Source of the DNA: Streptomyces roseofulvus
Lineage (GTDB): Bacteria; Actinomycetota; Actinomycetes; Streptomycetales; Streptomycetaceae
Assembly (NCBI RefSeq): GCF_039534915.1
Contig: NZ_BAAAWE010000001.1
Location: forward strand, 6,820,001-6,884,000
Reading direction: 5' to 3'
DNA length: 64,000 nt
The notes below the pieces were generated by a model. It was not told where the DNA came from, searched no databases, and saw only the letters and a program-made list of their open reading frames with translations. Below, in pieces: positions 7,779 through 17,686 of the stretch. The position numbers were made by a program, and so were the translations under genes. Position 1 is the first letter of the stretch; each line of letters starts with the position of its first letter.

Positions 7779-8471
7779 ATGACCCCGCACTCCGCACCCC
7801 AGGCCCGCGGCGTCGCCCTGTTCGACGTCGACGGCACCCTCGTCGACACCAATTACCTGCACACCCTCACCTGGTGGATGGCCCTGCGGCAGCACGGCCA
7901 CACGGTGCCGATGGCCCGGATCCACCGGGCCGTCGGCATGGGCGCCGACCGGCTCCTCGACGCCGTGCTCGGCACCGGCCGCAGCCACGACGAGGACGCC
8001 GCCGTCGCGGACGCCCACGGCACCCTCTACGCCACCTGGTTCGACTCGCTGGCCCCCTTCGACGGCGCCGCCGAGCTGCTGCGCGCCACCGCCGCCCGGG
8101 GCTGGCGGATCGTGCTGGCCAGCTCCGCCTCCGAGGAGGAGGTGGCCGCCGTCCGCGCCCGGCTCGACGCCGACGACGTCATCGACACGGCCACCTCCAG
8201 CGCCGACGTCACCGCCACCAAACCCGCCCCGGACCTGGTGCGGGCCGCCCTGGACAAGATGGGCGCCGAACCCGAGGACGCCGTCCTCGTCGGCGACACC
8301 GTGTGGGACGTCGAGTCCGCCGGACGGGCCGGCGTGCCCTGCATCGGACTCCTCACCGGCGGCACGACCCGCAGGGAACTGGAGGACGCCGGCGCCGTCG
8401 TCGTCCACGACGACGCGCTCACCCTCCTCCGCCACCTCGACTCCGGCCCCCTCGCCCGGCCCCCGCGCTGA
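7779..8471 (+). CDS. HAD-superfamily hydrolase (phosphoglycolate-phosphatase type)
   Basis: A 230-residue haloacid-dehalogenase-like phosphatase. Motif I is FDVDGTL with nucleophile Asp16 and acid/base Asp18, motif II is VLASSAS, motif III has the Lys of ATKPAPD, and motif IV is GDTVWD. A helical cap (residues 25-95, with HTLTWWMALRQHGH) places it in subclass I, like Gph and beta-phosphoglucomutase. It dephosphorylates a small metabolite that cannot be named from sequence. It starts 24 bp after the methyltransferase gene and is likely in the same transcript. Confidence 0.85.
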   Translation: MTPHSAPQARGVALFDVDGTLVDTNYLHTLTWWMALRQHGHTVPMARIHRAVGMGADRLLDAVLGTGRSHDEDAAVADAHGTLYATWFDSLAPFDGAAELLRATAARGWRIVLASSASEEEVAAVRARLDADDVIDTATSSADVTATKPAPDLVRAALDKMGAEPEDAVLVGDTVWDVESAGRAGVPCIGLLTGGTTRRELEDAGAVVVHDDALTLLRHLDSGPLARPPR

Positions 8472-8596
8472 CCAGGGCCGCGCCGCCGTCCGGGCATGGA
8501 GGGCCCGAGACAGGGCAGGCGCCCATGCATCCGTCCCCGGGGGACCGGAGCCGTACCGACGACTCCGTCCCCCGGCCTCGCCCCCGGAGGTACGCC

Positions 8597-8884
8597 GTGG
8601 AAACCGTGCACGAGCAGCAACCGGCCCCCGACCCGGCGGACCGGGACCCCGGCCCCCCGCGGCCCGGCGTCCGGGCCGTCCGGGTCACCCCCCTCGGGGA
8701 GGGCCCGCTGCTGATCGACGGCCCCGTGGAGATCGTGATGCCCGACGGGACCGTGCGCCGCAGCGACCGCCCCGTCGTCGCGCTGTGCCGGTGCCGGCGC
8801 AGTCTGCGTGATCCGTTCTGCGACACCAGCCACCGCCGGCGGGCCCGCGCCCGCCGGACCGAAGGCCCCGAGCCGGCCGCCTGA
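8597..8884 (+). CDS. CDGSH-type iron-sulfur protein, 95 aa
   Basis: A 95-residue protein ending in a single CDGSH-type 2Fe-2S site. Cys64, Cys66, Cys75 and His79 lie in CRCRRSLRDPFCDTSH, which fits C-x-C-x2-S-x3-P-x-C-D-x-S-H; the usual DGSH is DTSH here, but all four ligands are kept. The domain begins with the typical VRVTPLGEGPLLIDGPVEIV strand pattern of bacterial CDGSH proteins. The GTG at 8597 is chosen because GGAGG sits 6 nt upstream; an in-frame ATG at 8525 has no such site. It lies 46 bp before the iron-dependent oxidase-like gene, suggesting it serves as electron donor or cluster reservoir; that is inference. Confidence 0.85.
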   Translation: METVHEQQPAPDPADRDPGPPRPGVRAVRVTPLGEGPLLIDGPVEIVMPDGTVRRSDRPVVALCRCRRSLRDPFCDTSHRRRARARRTEGPEPAA

Positions 8885-8930
8885 CGCCCCCGCGCCCAGG
8901 CGCCCGCCCCAGACCGAGGAGACCCGAGCC

Positions 8931-9953
8931 ATGACGATCACCGCTCCGACCGCCGCCGACACCGGGGCGCCCGCCCTGCCCCCGGCCCGAGGGGAGCTCT
9001 CCGCCGCCGTGACCGCCCGCCTCGGCGGCCGGTCCGGCCCGCTGCCCGGCGCCGACGCCGTCCTGGCCGCCGATCCGTTCGGCGAGGACGTCCAGCTGGC
9101 CCTCCACCTCTGCTACGAGCTCCACTACCGCGGCTTCGCGCACGTGCCCGACTCCGCCGAGTGGGACCTCGGGCTGCTGCGTCTGCGGGCCCTCCTGGAG
9201 GGCGGCTTCGTCTCGGCGCTGCGGGACGCCTGCCCCGGCACCGTGTCGCCCGCCGAGGTCTTCGACGGCCTGCTGACCGAGCCGCCCGACGGCCGGGGCG
9301 TCTCCCGCCACCTGCTGCGCCACGGCACGATCGAGCTGCTGCGGGAGTACGCGGTGCTGCGTTCCGTGCACCAGCTGCGGGAGTCCGATCCGCACGCCTG
9401 GGTGCTGCCCCGGCTCCGGGGCCGTGCCAAGGCGGGCATGGCGGCCGTGCTGTACGACGAGTTCGGCTGCGGCCGGCAGGAGCGGGTGCACGCCCGGCTC
9501 TACGCCGACCTGATGCGCGCGCTCGACCTCGTACCGGACTACGGGCACTATCTGCCGGCCGTCGGGGCGCCCGCCCTGGCCGCAGGCAACGTGATGTCGC
9601 TGTTCGGGCTCCACCGGGCCCACCGGGGCTCCCTCATCGGCCACTTCGCCGTCCTGGAGATCACCTCGCCGCCCGCCGCCTCCTGGCTCGCCGCCGCCCT
9701 GCGCCGGTGCGGTGCGGGCGAGGAGGCGGCCCGCTTCTACGACGAGCACGTCGAGGCCGACGCCGTGCACGAGCAGCTGGTCCGGCGCGAGGTCGTCGGC
9801 GGCCTGCTCGACGAGGAACCCGGACTGGCCGCCGACGTCGCCTTCGGCGCGCGGGCCACGATCTTCCTGGAGGACACCCTCGGCCGGGCCGTCACGGACG
9901 CCTGGCGCTCCGGCGCCAGCGCCCTGCGGGCCCCCATCGAGGAGGAGACATGA
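8931..9953 (+). CDS. Iron-containing redox enzyme (haem-oxygenase-like fold)
   Basis: A 340-residue helical protein of the iron-containing redox enzyme family, which includes haem-oxygenase-like diiron oxidases. Likely metal ligands are Glu63 and His65 in YELHYRGF and the cluster His273, Glu275, Asp277, His280 in the C-terminal helix DEHVEADAVHEQ. No signal peptide is present. Members of this fold oxidise or cleave small substrates using two irons and O2; the substrate here is unknown. The ATG at 8931 (MTITAPTAAD) follows an AGGAGA. It is followed by the nucleotidyltransferase gene with a 4-bp ATGA overlap, so expression is coupled. Confidence 0.8.
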   Translation: MTITAPTAADTGAPALPPARGELSAAVTARLGGRSGPLPGADAVLAADPFGEDVQLALHLCYELHYRGFAHVPDSAEWDLGLLRLRALLEGGFVSALRDACPGTVSPAEVFDGLLTEPPDGRGVSRHLLRHGTIELLREYAVLRSVHQLRESDPHAWVLPRLRGRAKAGMAAVLYDEFGCGRQERVHARLYADLMRALDLVPDYGHYLPAVGAPALAAGNVMSLFGLHRAHRGSLIGHFAVLEITSPPAASWLAAALRRCGAGEEAARFYDEHVEADAVHEQLVRREVVGGLLDEEPGLAADVAFGARATIFLEDTLGRAVTDAWRSGASALRAPIEEET

Positions 9954-10612
9954 ACCTCATGGCACACGCCACCCACACCGGGGACGCGCCGGGAGGCGGC
10001 GGCCGGGTCGCCGAGGCACTGCCGCCCGACCACACCCAGGCCATCCTGGAGGTCACCAAGGAGGTCGGCGCCGTCCTCAAGGGCTCCGGCTGCCCCTTCG
10101 CCCTCGTCGGCAGCGTCGCCGCCTACGCGTACGGCATCCCGGTCCGGCTCCAGCACGACGCCGACTTCGCGCTGCGCGCGGAGGACTCCGAGACCGTCGT
10201 CCAACTGCTGCGCGACCGCGGCATCCGGATCGTCGACCCGCCCGAGGACTGGCTGGTCAAGGCCCGCAGCGGCGGCGAGCAGATCGACCTGATCTTCTCC
10301 CTCGCCGGCCGGCCCGTCACCAGGGAACTCCTCGACCGGGCCTGGACCCTCCCCGTCGACTCCGTCCACCTGCCGGTGATCGACCCGACCGACCTGATGA
10401 CCTGCCGTCTCGCGGCGCTCTCCGAGCACCACTGCGACTACGGCGCCCTGCTGCCGGTCGCCCGCGGCCTGCGGGAACGCGTCGACTGGGACCGGGTCCG
10501 CGAGGAGACCCGCGACCATCCCATGGCGGTGGCCTTCCTCTACCTGCTCGGCCTCCTGGGCGTCCTCCCGCAGACCGAGCCGACCCGGGAGGAGGCGGAC
10601 CGCCGTGACTGA
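9950..10612 (+). CDS. Nucleotidyltransferase-fold protein
   Basis: A 220-residue protein whose N-terminal half has a minimal nucleotidyltransferase signature: a Gly-Ser turn in FALVGSVAAYAYGIPVR followed by a DxD pair in HDADFAL, as in AbiEii/DUF6036-type enzymes. Residues 110-160 carry the usual second half (EQIDLIFS, then VIDPTDLMTCRLAALSEH). Members transfer nucleotides or phosphate to proteins, RNA or drugs, and some are toxins. No antitoxin-like partner is evident. The ATG overlaps the previous stop (ATGA) and the end overlaps the next gene by 8 bp, so it is locked into the operon. Confidence 0.75.
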   Translation: MNLMAHATHTGDAPGGGGRVAEALPPDHTQAILEVTKEVGAVLKGSGCPFALVGSVAAYAYGIPVRLQHDADFALRAEDSETVVQLLRDRGIRIVDPPEDWLVKARSGGEQIDLIFSLAGRPVTRELLDRAWTLPVDSVHLPVIDPTDLMTCRLAALSEHHCDYGALLPVARGLRERVDWDRVREETRDHPMAVAFLYLLGLLGVLPQTEPTREEADRRD

Positions 10613-10967
10613 CCGGCCCGAGCGCCCCGAGCACGCCTCCGCCGGAGCAGGGCGCCCCGCACCGGTGCGGTACGAGAGGGCGCCGGACGCCGGCGGGCGG
10701 TCGTCGGCCTCCCTGCCGGAGCCCGCCGTGGACGAGTACCGCCTCGCCCTGCTGCGGGAGCGGCTCGCCACGGACGGGCAGGCCGAGCTCGGCGTCCGGG
10801 CGGAGTGGCGCGGCAGAACCGTCCTGCTCACCGGGACGGTGACCGACGCCGCCCGGCGCGAGGAGATCGTGGACCTCGCCCGCGACACCCTCGGCGGCGT
10901 CACCGTACGGGCGGAGCTCGCCGTCGCCGGCCACGACGCCCCGGACCACGGGGAGGAACTGCCATGA
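10605..10967 (+). CDS. BON-like domain protein, 120 aa
   Basis: A 120-residue protein with a disordered first 40 residues and a BON-like alpha/beta domain from about 43: DEYRLALLRERLATDG, VRAEWRGRTVLLTGTV, ARREEIVDLARDTLGG, VTVRAELAV. BON domains bind phospholipids or act as small adaptors; there is no signal peptide here, so it is probably cytoplasmic. GTG start overlaps the previous gene by 8 bp and the stop overlaps the next ATG (ATGA). Confidence 0.75.
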   Translation: MTDRPERPEHASAGAGRPAPVRYERAPDAGGRSSASLPEPAVDEYRLALLRERLATDGQAELGVRAEWRGRTVLLTGTVTDAARREEIVDLARDTLGGVTVRAELAVAGHDAPDHGEELP

Positions 10968-11806
10968 CCCTCGTCGAACCGGACCGGACCGCCCCGCACT
11001 CCGCCGTCCGCGTCGCCGCCGTCGGCGACATCCACCTCGGCGAGGGCTGCGCGGGCCTGCTCCGCCCCGCCTTCGAGACCCTTCCCGACTGCGCCGACCT
11101 GCTGCTGCTCGCTGGCGACCTGACCCGGCACGGCTCCGTGGCCGAGGCCGAGGTGGTGGCGGGCGAGGTCGCCTCCCTCGGCGTCCCCGTCGTCGCCGTC
11201 CTCGGCAACCACGACCACCACGCGGACGCACCGGACGACGTCGCCCGGGTGCTCCGCGACGCCGGCGTGCACGTCCTGGAGGGCGACAGCGTCGTCCTGC
11301 CCGTCGACGGTCACAAGGTCGGCGTCGCCGGGGTGAAGGGCTTCTGCGGCGGTTTCGTCGGCCGCAGCGCGGGCGAGTTCGGCGAGCCCGAGATGAAGGC
11401 GTTCGTCCGGACGACCCGGCACAGCGCCGAACGGCTCGCCGGCGCCCTCGCCGAACTGACCGAGCACGGCTGCGCCGTCCGCATCGCGCTCACGCACTTC
11501 TCCCCGGTCCCCGACACCCTCGCGGGCGAGCCGCCCGAGATCTATCCCTTCCTCGGCAGCTACCTCCTCGCCGAGGCCATCGACGCCCACGGCGCCGACC
11601 TGGCCGTCCACGGCCACGCCCACCTCGGCACCGAGCACGGCATGACCGCCGGGGGAGTCCGGGTCCGGAACGTCGCCCAGCCCGTGATCGACCACGCCTT
11701 CGCCCTCTACCGCCTGCCCCTCGACGGCCACCGGCCGGGCGCCTCCACGGCGTCCGCGACCCCGTCCGACTCCGTGCCGCTCCCGGACCGCTACGCCCAC
11801 CACTGA
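10964..11806 (+). CDS. Metallophosphoesterase
   Basis: A 280-residue calcineurin-like phosphoesterase. All metal-binding motifs are present in order: GDIHLG, AGDLTRHG, GNHDHH, THFSP and HGHAHLG. The family hydrolyses phosphate esters or cyclic nucleotides with two metal ions. The C-terminal 30 residues are a low-complexity tail. Starts at an ATG overlapping the BON gene stop and is the last gene of the seven-gene run; the next gene is on the other strand 17 bp beyond its stop. Confidence 0.85.
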   Translation: MTLVEPDRTAPHSAVRVAAVGDIHLGEGCAGLLRPAFETLPDCADLLLLAGDLTRHGSVAEAEVVAGEVASLGVPVVAVLGNHDHHADAPDDVARVLRDAGVHVLEGDSVVLPVDGHKVGVAGVKGFCGGFVGRSAGEFGEPEMKAFVRTTRHSAERLAGALAELTEHGCAVRIALTHFSPVPDTLAGEPPEIYPFLGSYLLAEAIDAHGADLAVHGHAHLGTEHGMTAGGVRVRNVAQPVIDHAFALYRLPLDGHRPGASTASATPSDSVPLPDRYAHH

Positions 11807-11822
11807 CCGGCCGGGACCGGCC

Positions 11823-12527
11823 TCAGCCCTCGACGCCGGTCGAGGTGTGCGCGGCGCCGACCGGCTTGGACTCCGGGGAGCCGCGCTGGCGGAGGTAGAC
11901 GGAGAGGACGGCCATGGCCGCGACGGCGAGGAGTTCCGACTGCCAGTTCTGCAGCGAACGGTTCCAGAAGTCGGCCGAGACGAGGTACGCGCCCCAGTCG
12001 ATCGGCGCCTGGAGCTGCCGCAGCCGCTCCCCGTTGTACGCGGAGACGCCGGAGACCGACTGGGCGAACCAGGACCCCAGGAAGAACGCGCCCATGACCA
12101 GGCCCAGGGAGCGCGAGTACAGGGTCTGCCGCCAGTCCCTCGTCCCCGCCCAGCGCGGCGAGTCCGACCGCGCGTGCGGGCCCATCCGCTGGTACCGCTC
12201 GCTCTCCGTCCCCGCCCGGTCGAGGGGCTTGGACTCCGGGGAGCCGCGCTGGAGCAGGTACACCGTCCCGTACACGTACAGGAAGAACTGGAGGAACTCC
12301 GACTGCCAGTTCTCGGTGACGTCCACGGCGAAGTCCGAGGAGGCCAGATAGGCGCCGAAGCCGACCTGCTGGAGCCCCGCCACCGCCAGCTGCTCGTTGA
12401 ACTCGGCGCGTCCGGCGACCGCCTGGCCGGCGAGGACGACGAAGAACGCCGCGCCGAAGACGAGGGTGAGGCTGTTCGACCGCCAGAAGCCGGGGGACCC
12501 GTCGCGGTCCGCGCTTCCGGGCGTCAC
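11823..12527 (-). CDS. DUF6766-like membrane protein with internal duplication
   Basis: A 234-residue membrane protein built from two related halves. Each half has two membrane helices, a motif NWQSE(F/L)L before the second helix, and then the sequence QRGSPESKP. The first copy ends near residue 101, the second near 225. I recognise it as similar to proteins annotated DUF6766 in actinobacteria, function unknown. It starts with GTG overlapping the stop of the upstream 27-residue peptide gene (GTGA), so translation is coupled. It is the last gene of a three-gene operon beginning with a lipoprotein. Confidence 0.75.
   Translation of the reverse strand: MTPGSADRDGSPGFWRSNSLTLVFGAAFFVVLAGQAVAGRAEFNEQLAVAGLQQVGFGAYLASSDFAVDVTENWQSEFLQFFLYVYGTVYLLQRGSPESKPLDRAGTESERYQRMGPHARSDSPRWAGTRDWRQTLYSRSLGLVMGAFFLGSWFAQSVSGVSAYNGERLRQLQAPIDWGAYLVSADFWNRSLQNWQSELLAVAAMAVLSVYLRQRGSPESKPVGAAHTSTGVEG
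11863..11889. repeat. 27-bp direct repeat, copy 1 (inside DUF6766-like gene)
   Basis: A 27-bp segment here is identical to 12226-12252. Both encode the RGSPESKP region at the end of each half of the same protein, so the repeat reflects an internal gene duplication with unusually strong DNA conservation. Confidence 0.85.
12226..12252. repeat. 27-bp direct repeat, copy 2 (inside DUF6766-like gene)
   Basis: Identical in 27 of 27 bases to 11863-11889 and in the same orientation; see that entry. Confidence 0.85.
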
Positions 12528-12607
12528 CGGTGCATCGCCCCGATCACCGTGAAGTAGGCGAGACCGCCCAGGATCGTCACGACACAGCCGAGGAACACGG
12601 CCCTCAT
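12524..12607 (-). CDS. 27-residue hydrophobic membrane peptide
   Basis: A very short gene encoding 27 residues: a basic start (MRAVF), one membrane helix (LGCVVTILGGLAYFTVI) and a polar end (GAMHR). It has a clear ribosome binding site (GGGAGG, 8 nt before the ATG), begins 4 bp after the lipoprotein stop, and its TGA overlaps the GTG of the DUF6766-like gene. This tight packing between two real genes is the main evidence that it is translated. It may be a subunit or regulator of the membrane protein next to it; this is inference. Confidence 0.7.
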   Translation of the reverse strand: MRAVFLGCVVTILGGLAYFTVIGAMHR

Positions 12608-12611
12608 GCCG

Positions 12612-13031
12612 TCAGCCTCCCTTCACCGAGCAGCGGTACGGTTCGTCCTCCGAGCCCGGTTCCTCGCAGCCGGCGGCCGTCACCCGCCAGCCCGCGTCGA
12701 ACTGGGACAGGAACAGCGTGTCGCCCGTCATCCGGAGCAGCGCCTCGCGCCCGTAGACGTCGACGCCGCGCGCGAGCCCCGCCGTCGGCAGCCCCGCCTC
12801 GCGCAGCCCGACCGGGCACGGCGTCCGCCCGTCCTCCTCGACCTGCTCACGGGTCTCCGGGGCGAGCAGCCCGCACCCGGTCCGGTAGTCACCGGCCGAC
12901 AGCGCGGCGGCGAACCGCCGCCCGGCGTCGGTCGCGCCGTCCTCGCGCGCCGCGGGCGCCCCGCAGCCGCCGAGCAGCAGCACGGCCAGCAGGGCACCGG
13001 ACACGCGCCGGACCGTCGTCGTTCCCGTCAT
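12612..13031 (-). CDS. Secreted lipoprotein, 139 aa
   Basis: Residues 1-22 are a lipoprotein signal with the lipobox LLLGGC; the mature protein is small and acidic. Residues 40-75 (AGRRFAAALSAGDYRTGCGLLAPETREQVEE) resemble the helical region of NTF2-like lipoproteins, and four cysteines remain in the mature chain. The ATG at 13031 directly precedes the basic region MTGTTTVRR; an upstream in-frame start adds only arginine-rich sequence. First gene of the operon with the 27-residue peptide and the DUF6766-like protein. Confidence 0.75.
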   Translation of the reverse strand: MTGTTTVRRVSGALLAVLLLGGCGAPAAREDGATDAGRRFAAALSAGDYRTGCGLLAPETREQVEEDGRTPCPVGLREAGLPTAGLARGVDVYGREALLRMTGDTLFLSQFDAGWRVTAAGCEEPGSEDEPYRCSVKGG

Positions 13032-13135
13032 GCGGCCACCGTCATGCCCCCACCCTGCCCGCCCGGGCCGCGCGGCCCCGAGACGCCGGGCGGCGCGCCG
13101 GGGCGGCTTCACCCGATCGCCCCCGCGCGGCGGCC

Positions 13136-13333
13136 TCAGTGGGCCGCCGCGCCGAACTCCGCGTGCTGGGTGCGGTGCGCGAAATCGCTGTCACCGGGCG
13201 CCGGTCTCCCGAGCATCCGGCGGCGCGCCAGGGACCTGGCCTCCCGCATCAGGCTCCGGAACTCCTCGTCGGTGAGCCTGGGCCGGCAGCTCGTCCCCGG
13301 GTCGGCCGCCCCGCTCCGCGGATGCCCTCGCAT
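13136..13333 (-). CDS. Small hypothetical protein, 65 aa
   Basis: A short protein with a helical, charged core (LTDEEFRSLMREARSLARRRM) and a histidine-containing tail (DSDFAHRTQHAEFG). The composition looks protein-like and the codon bias is right, but no good ribosome binding site precedes either the ATG at 13333 or the in-frame GTG at 13372. Family not recognised. Confidence 0.4.
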   Translation of the reverse strand: MRGHPRSGAADPGTSCRPRLTDEEFRSLMREARSLARRRMLGRPAPGDSDFAHRTQHAEFGAAAH

Positions 13334-13479
13334 CGTCCTCGCCGCCTTCCCGGCTCGATCTCGTTCCTGCACCGCGTCTACCCGGTACGCCGCGCGTCAG
13401 CCGCGCCCGGGGCACCGGAGACGGCCGGCCGGCGACACCGCAGCCCGGCCCCTCGCCACTCTCGTCTGCCGCCCCCGGG

Positions 13480-13793
13480 CCTTCGGCCTCGCCGCACTCG
13501 ACGCCATGCTCCGCGAGGCCCGCGCCCCCGAGGTCCACGACTGGCCTGCTCGACACCGTCGAGGCGGAGACGAAGGACGCCCCCGACCGGTTCCAGGGGT
13601 CGATGAACCACTGCCTCGCCCGGATCGGCGTCGAACACCCTCGCCATCGGCGCACGCCTGGAGGTCCTGGAGGACGAGGACTACCCCACCTCGCCGGGCC
13701 GCACCTCCCCGTACGCCCGCACCTGGATCGCCGAGGCGGTGCGGCGGCGCGAAGCCCAGGACACGCCGAACCGGCGTCACCACGAAAGGTGGT
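13480..13793 (+). pseudogene. Degraded DNA-alkylation-repair-like gene (C-terminal part)
   Basis: Three plus-strand frames in succession give fragments of one protein. The first has ALDAMLREARAPEVHDW. The second, from about 13546, has LLDTVEAETKDAPDRF and SMNHCLARIGVEHP. The third, from about 13637, has ARLEVLEDEDYPTSPG and SPYARTWIAEAVRRR and reaches a stop at 13793. The order and wording resemble the C-terminal half of DNA alkylation repair proteins common in Streptomyces. At least two frameshifts, a missing segment after VEHP and the lack of an N-terminus mean the gene is dead. Family assignment is from memory and less certain than the pseudogene status. Confidence 0.6.
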
Positions 13794-13801
13794 GACGCCG
13801 G
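13771..13801. terminator. Hairpin with perfect 13-bp stem
   Basis: CCGGCGTCACCAC pairs perfectly with GTGGTGACGCCGG around a GAAAG loop. It lies 12 bp after the stop of the subtilisin gene (minus strand) and spans the end of the alkylation-repair remnant, so it probably ends transcription from the right and perhaps from both sides. Confidence 0.75.
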
Positions 13802-13812
13802 GTCAGGCGCCG

Positions 13813-17220
<3,408 letters not shown>

Positions 17221-17591
17221 GGGTGCGCGCAAGTCTCCCCCAGGTTCGGAGATGAGGTGAGTGGTCGAGTTCCGGCCGTCGGCGCGAGCGGCGCCCGGCG
17301 GTCGGTCAGCGCAGTATGTGAGGTCACCGGGGTGTGATCAACGGCGTTGGGGGAGCGGCGGGTTGGAGCGTATGCGTTCCGGCCACGCCGGAGGGCGCGG
17401 GTGCGATGGGGTGACGACCGGGGTGTGACGAGCGTGTGACACCCCTGCGATGCCTGTGCGACCGCGGCGCCCGCCGGCACCCCCGAACCCCAGGTGCCGG
17501 CCGCTTTCCGGGCGCCGGCGCCGCCCCGACCGGAGGGCCGGTCTCCGATTGGCCGTATCCGGGCCGTGGCAGGCCGGTCCCGTCCGAGCCG

Positions 17592-17621
17592 TTGACGTCC
17601 CCGCGTCCCGCCCGTCAGGAT
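17592..17621 (+). promoter_or_regulatory. Promoter for GH9 gene (TTGACG-18-CAGGAT)
   Basis: TTGACG at 17592-17597 and CAGGAT at 17616-17621 are 18 bp apart and fit the vegetative sigma consensus. The predicted start near 17629 lies just before the CebR box at 17638, so a bound repressor would block elongation. The remaining gap from 17233 to 17591 holds no gene that I can see; it has repeated GTGTGA words of unknown meaning. Confidence 0.55.
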
Positions 17622-17637
17622 GTCCACCGCCCCCGCA

Positions 17638-17651
17638 TGGGAGCGCTCCCA
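17638..17651. promoter_or_regulatory. CebR operator, perfect palindrome
   Basis: TGGGAGCGCTCCCA, identical to the known binding site of the cellobiose-responsive repressor CebR. It is 35 bp upstream of the GH9 start and just after the predicted promoter. It puts this gene, 20 kb from cebR, in the cellulose regulon. Confidence 0.9.
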
Positions 17652-17686
17652 TGCCTGCTCCGTCACCCCCACCGAGGAGCCCGCAC

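Noticed and set aside
17420..17445. GGGGTGT...ACACCCC inverted repeat and GTGTGA repeats in the subtilisin/GH9 gap
   Set aside because: Short arms and a long loop; no consistent spacing to either promoter, so not listed as an operator.
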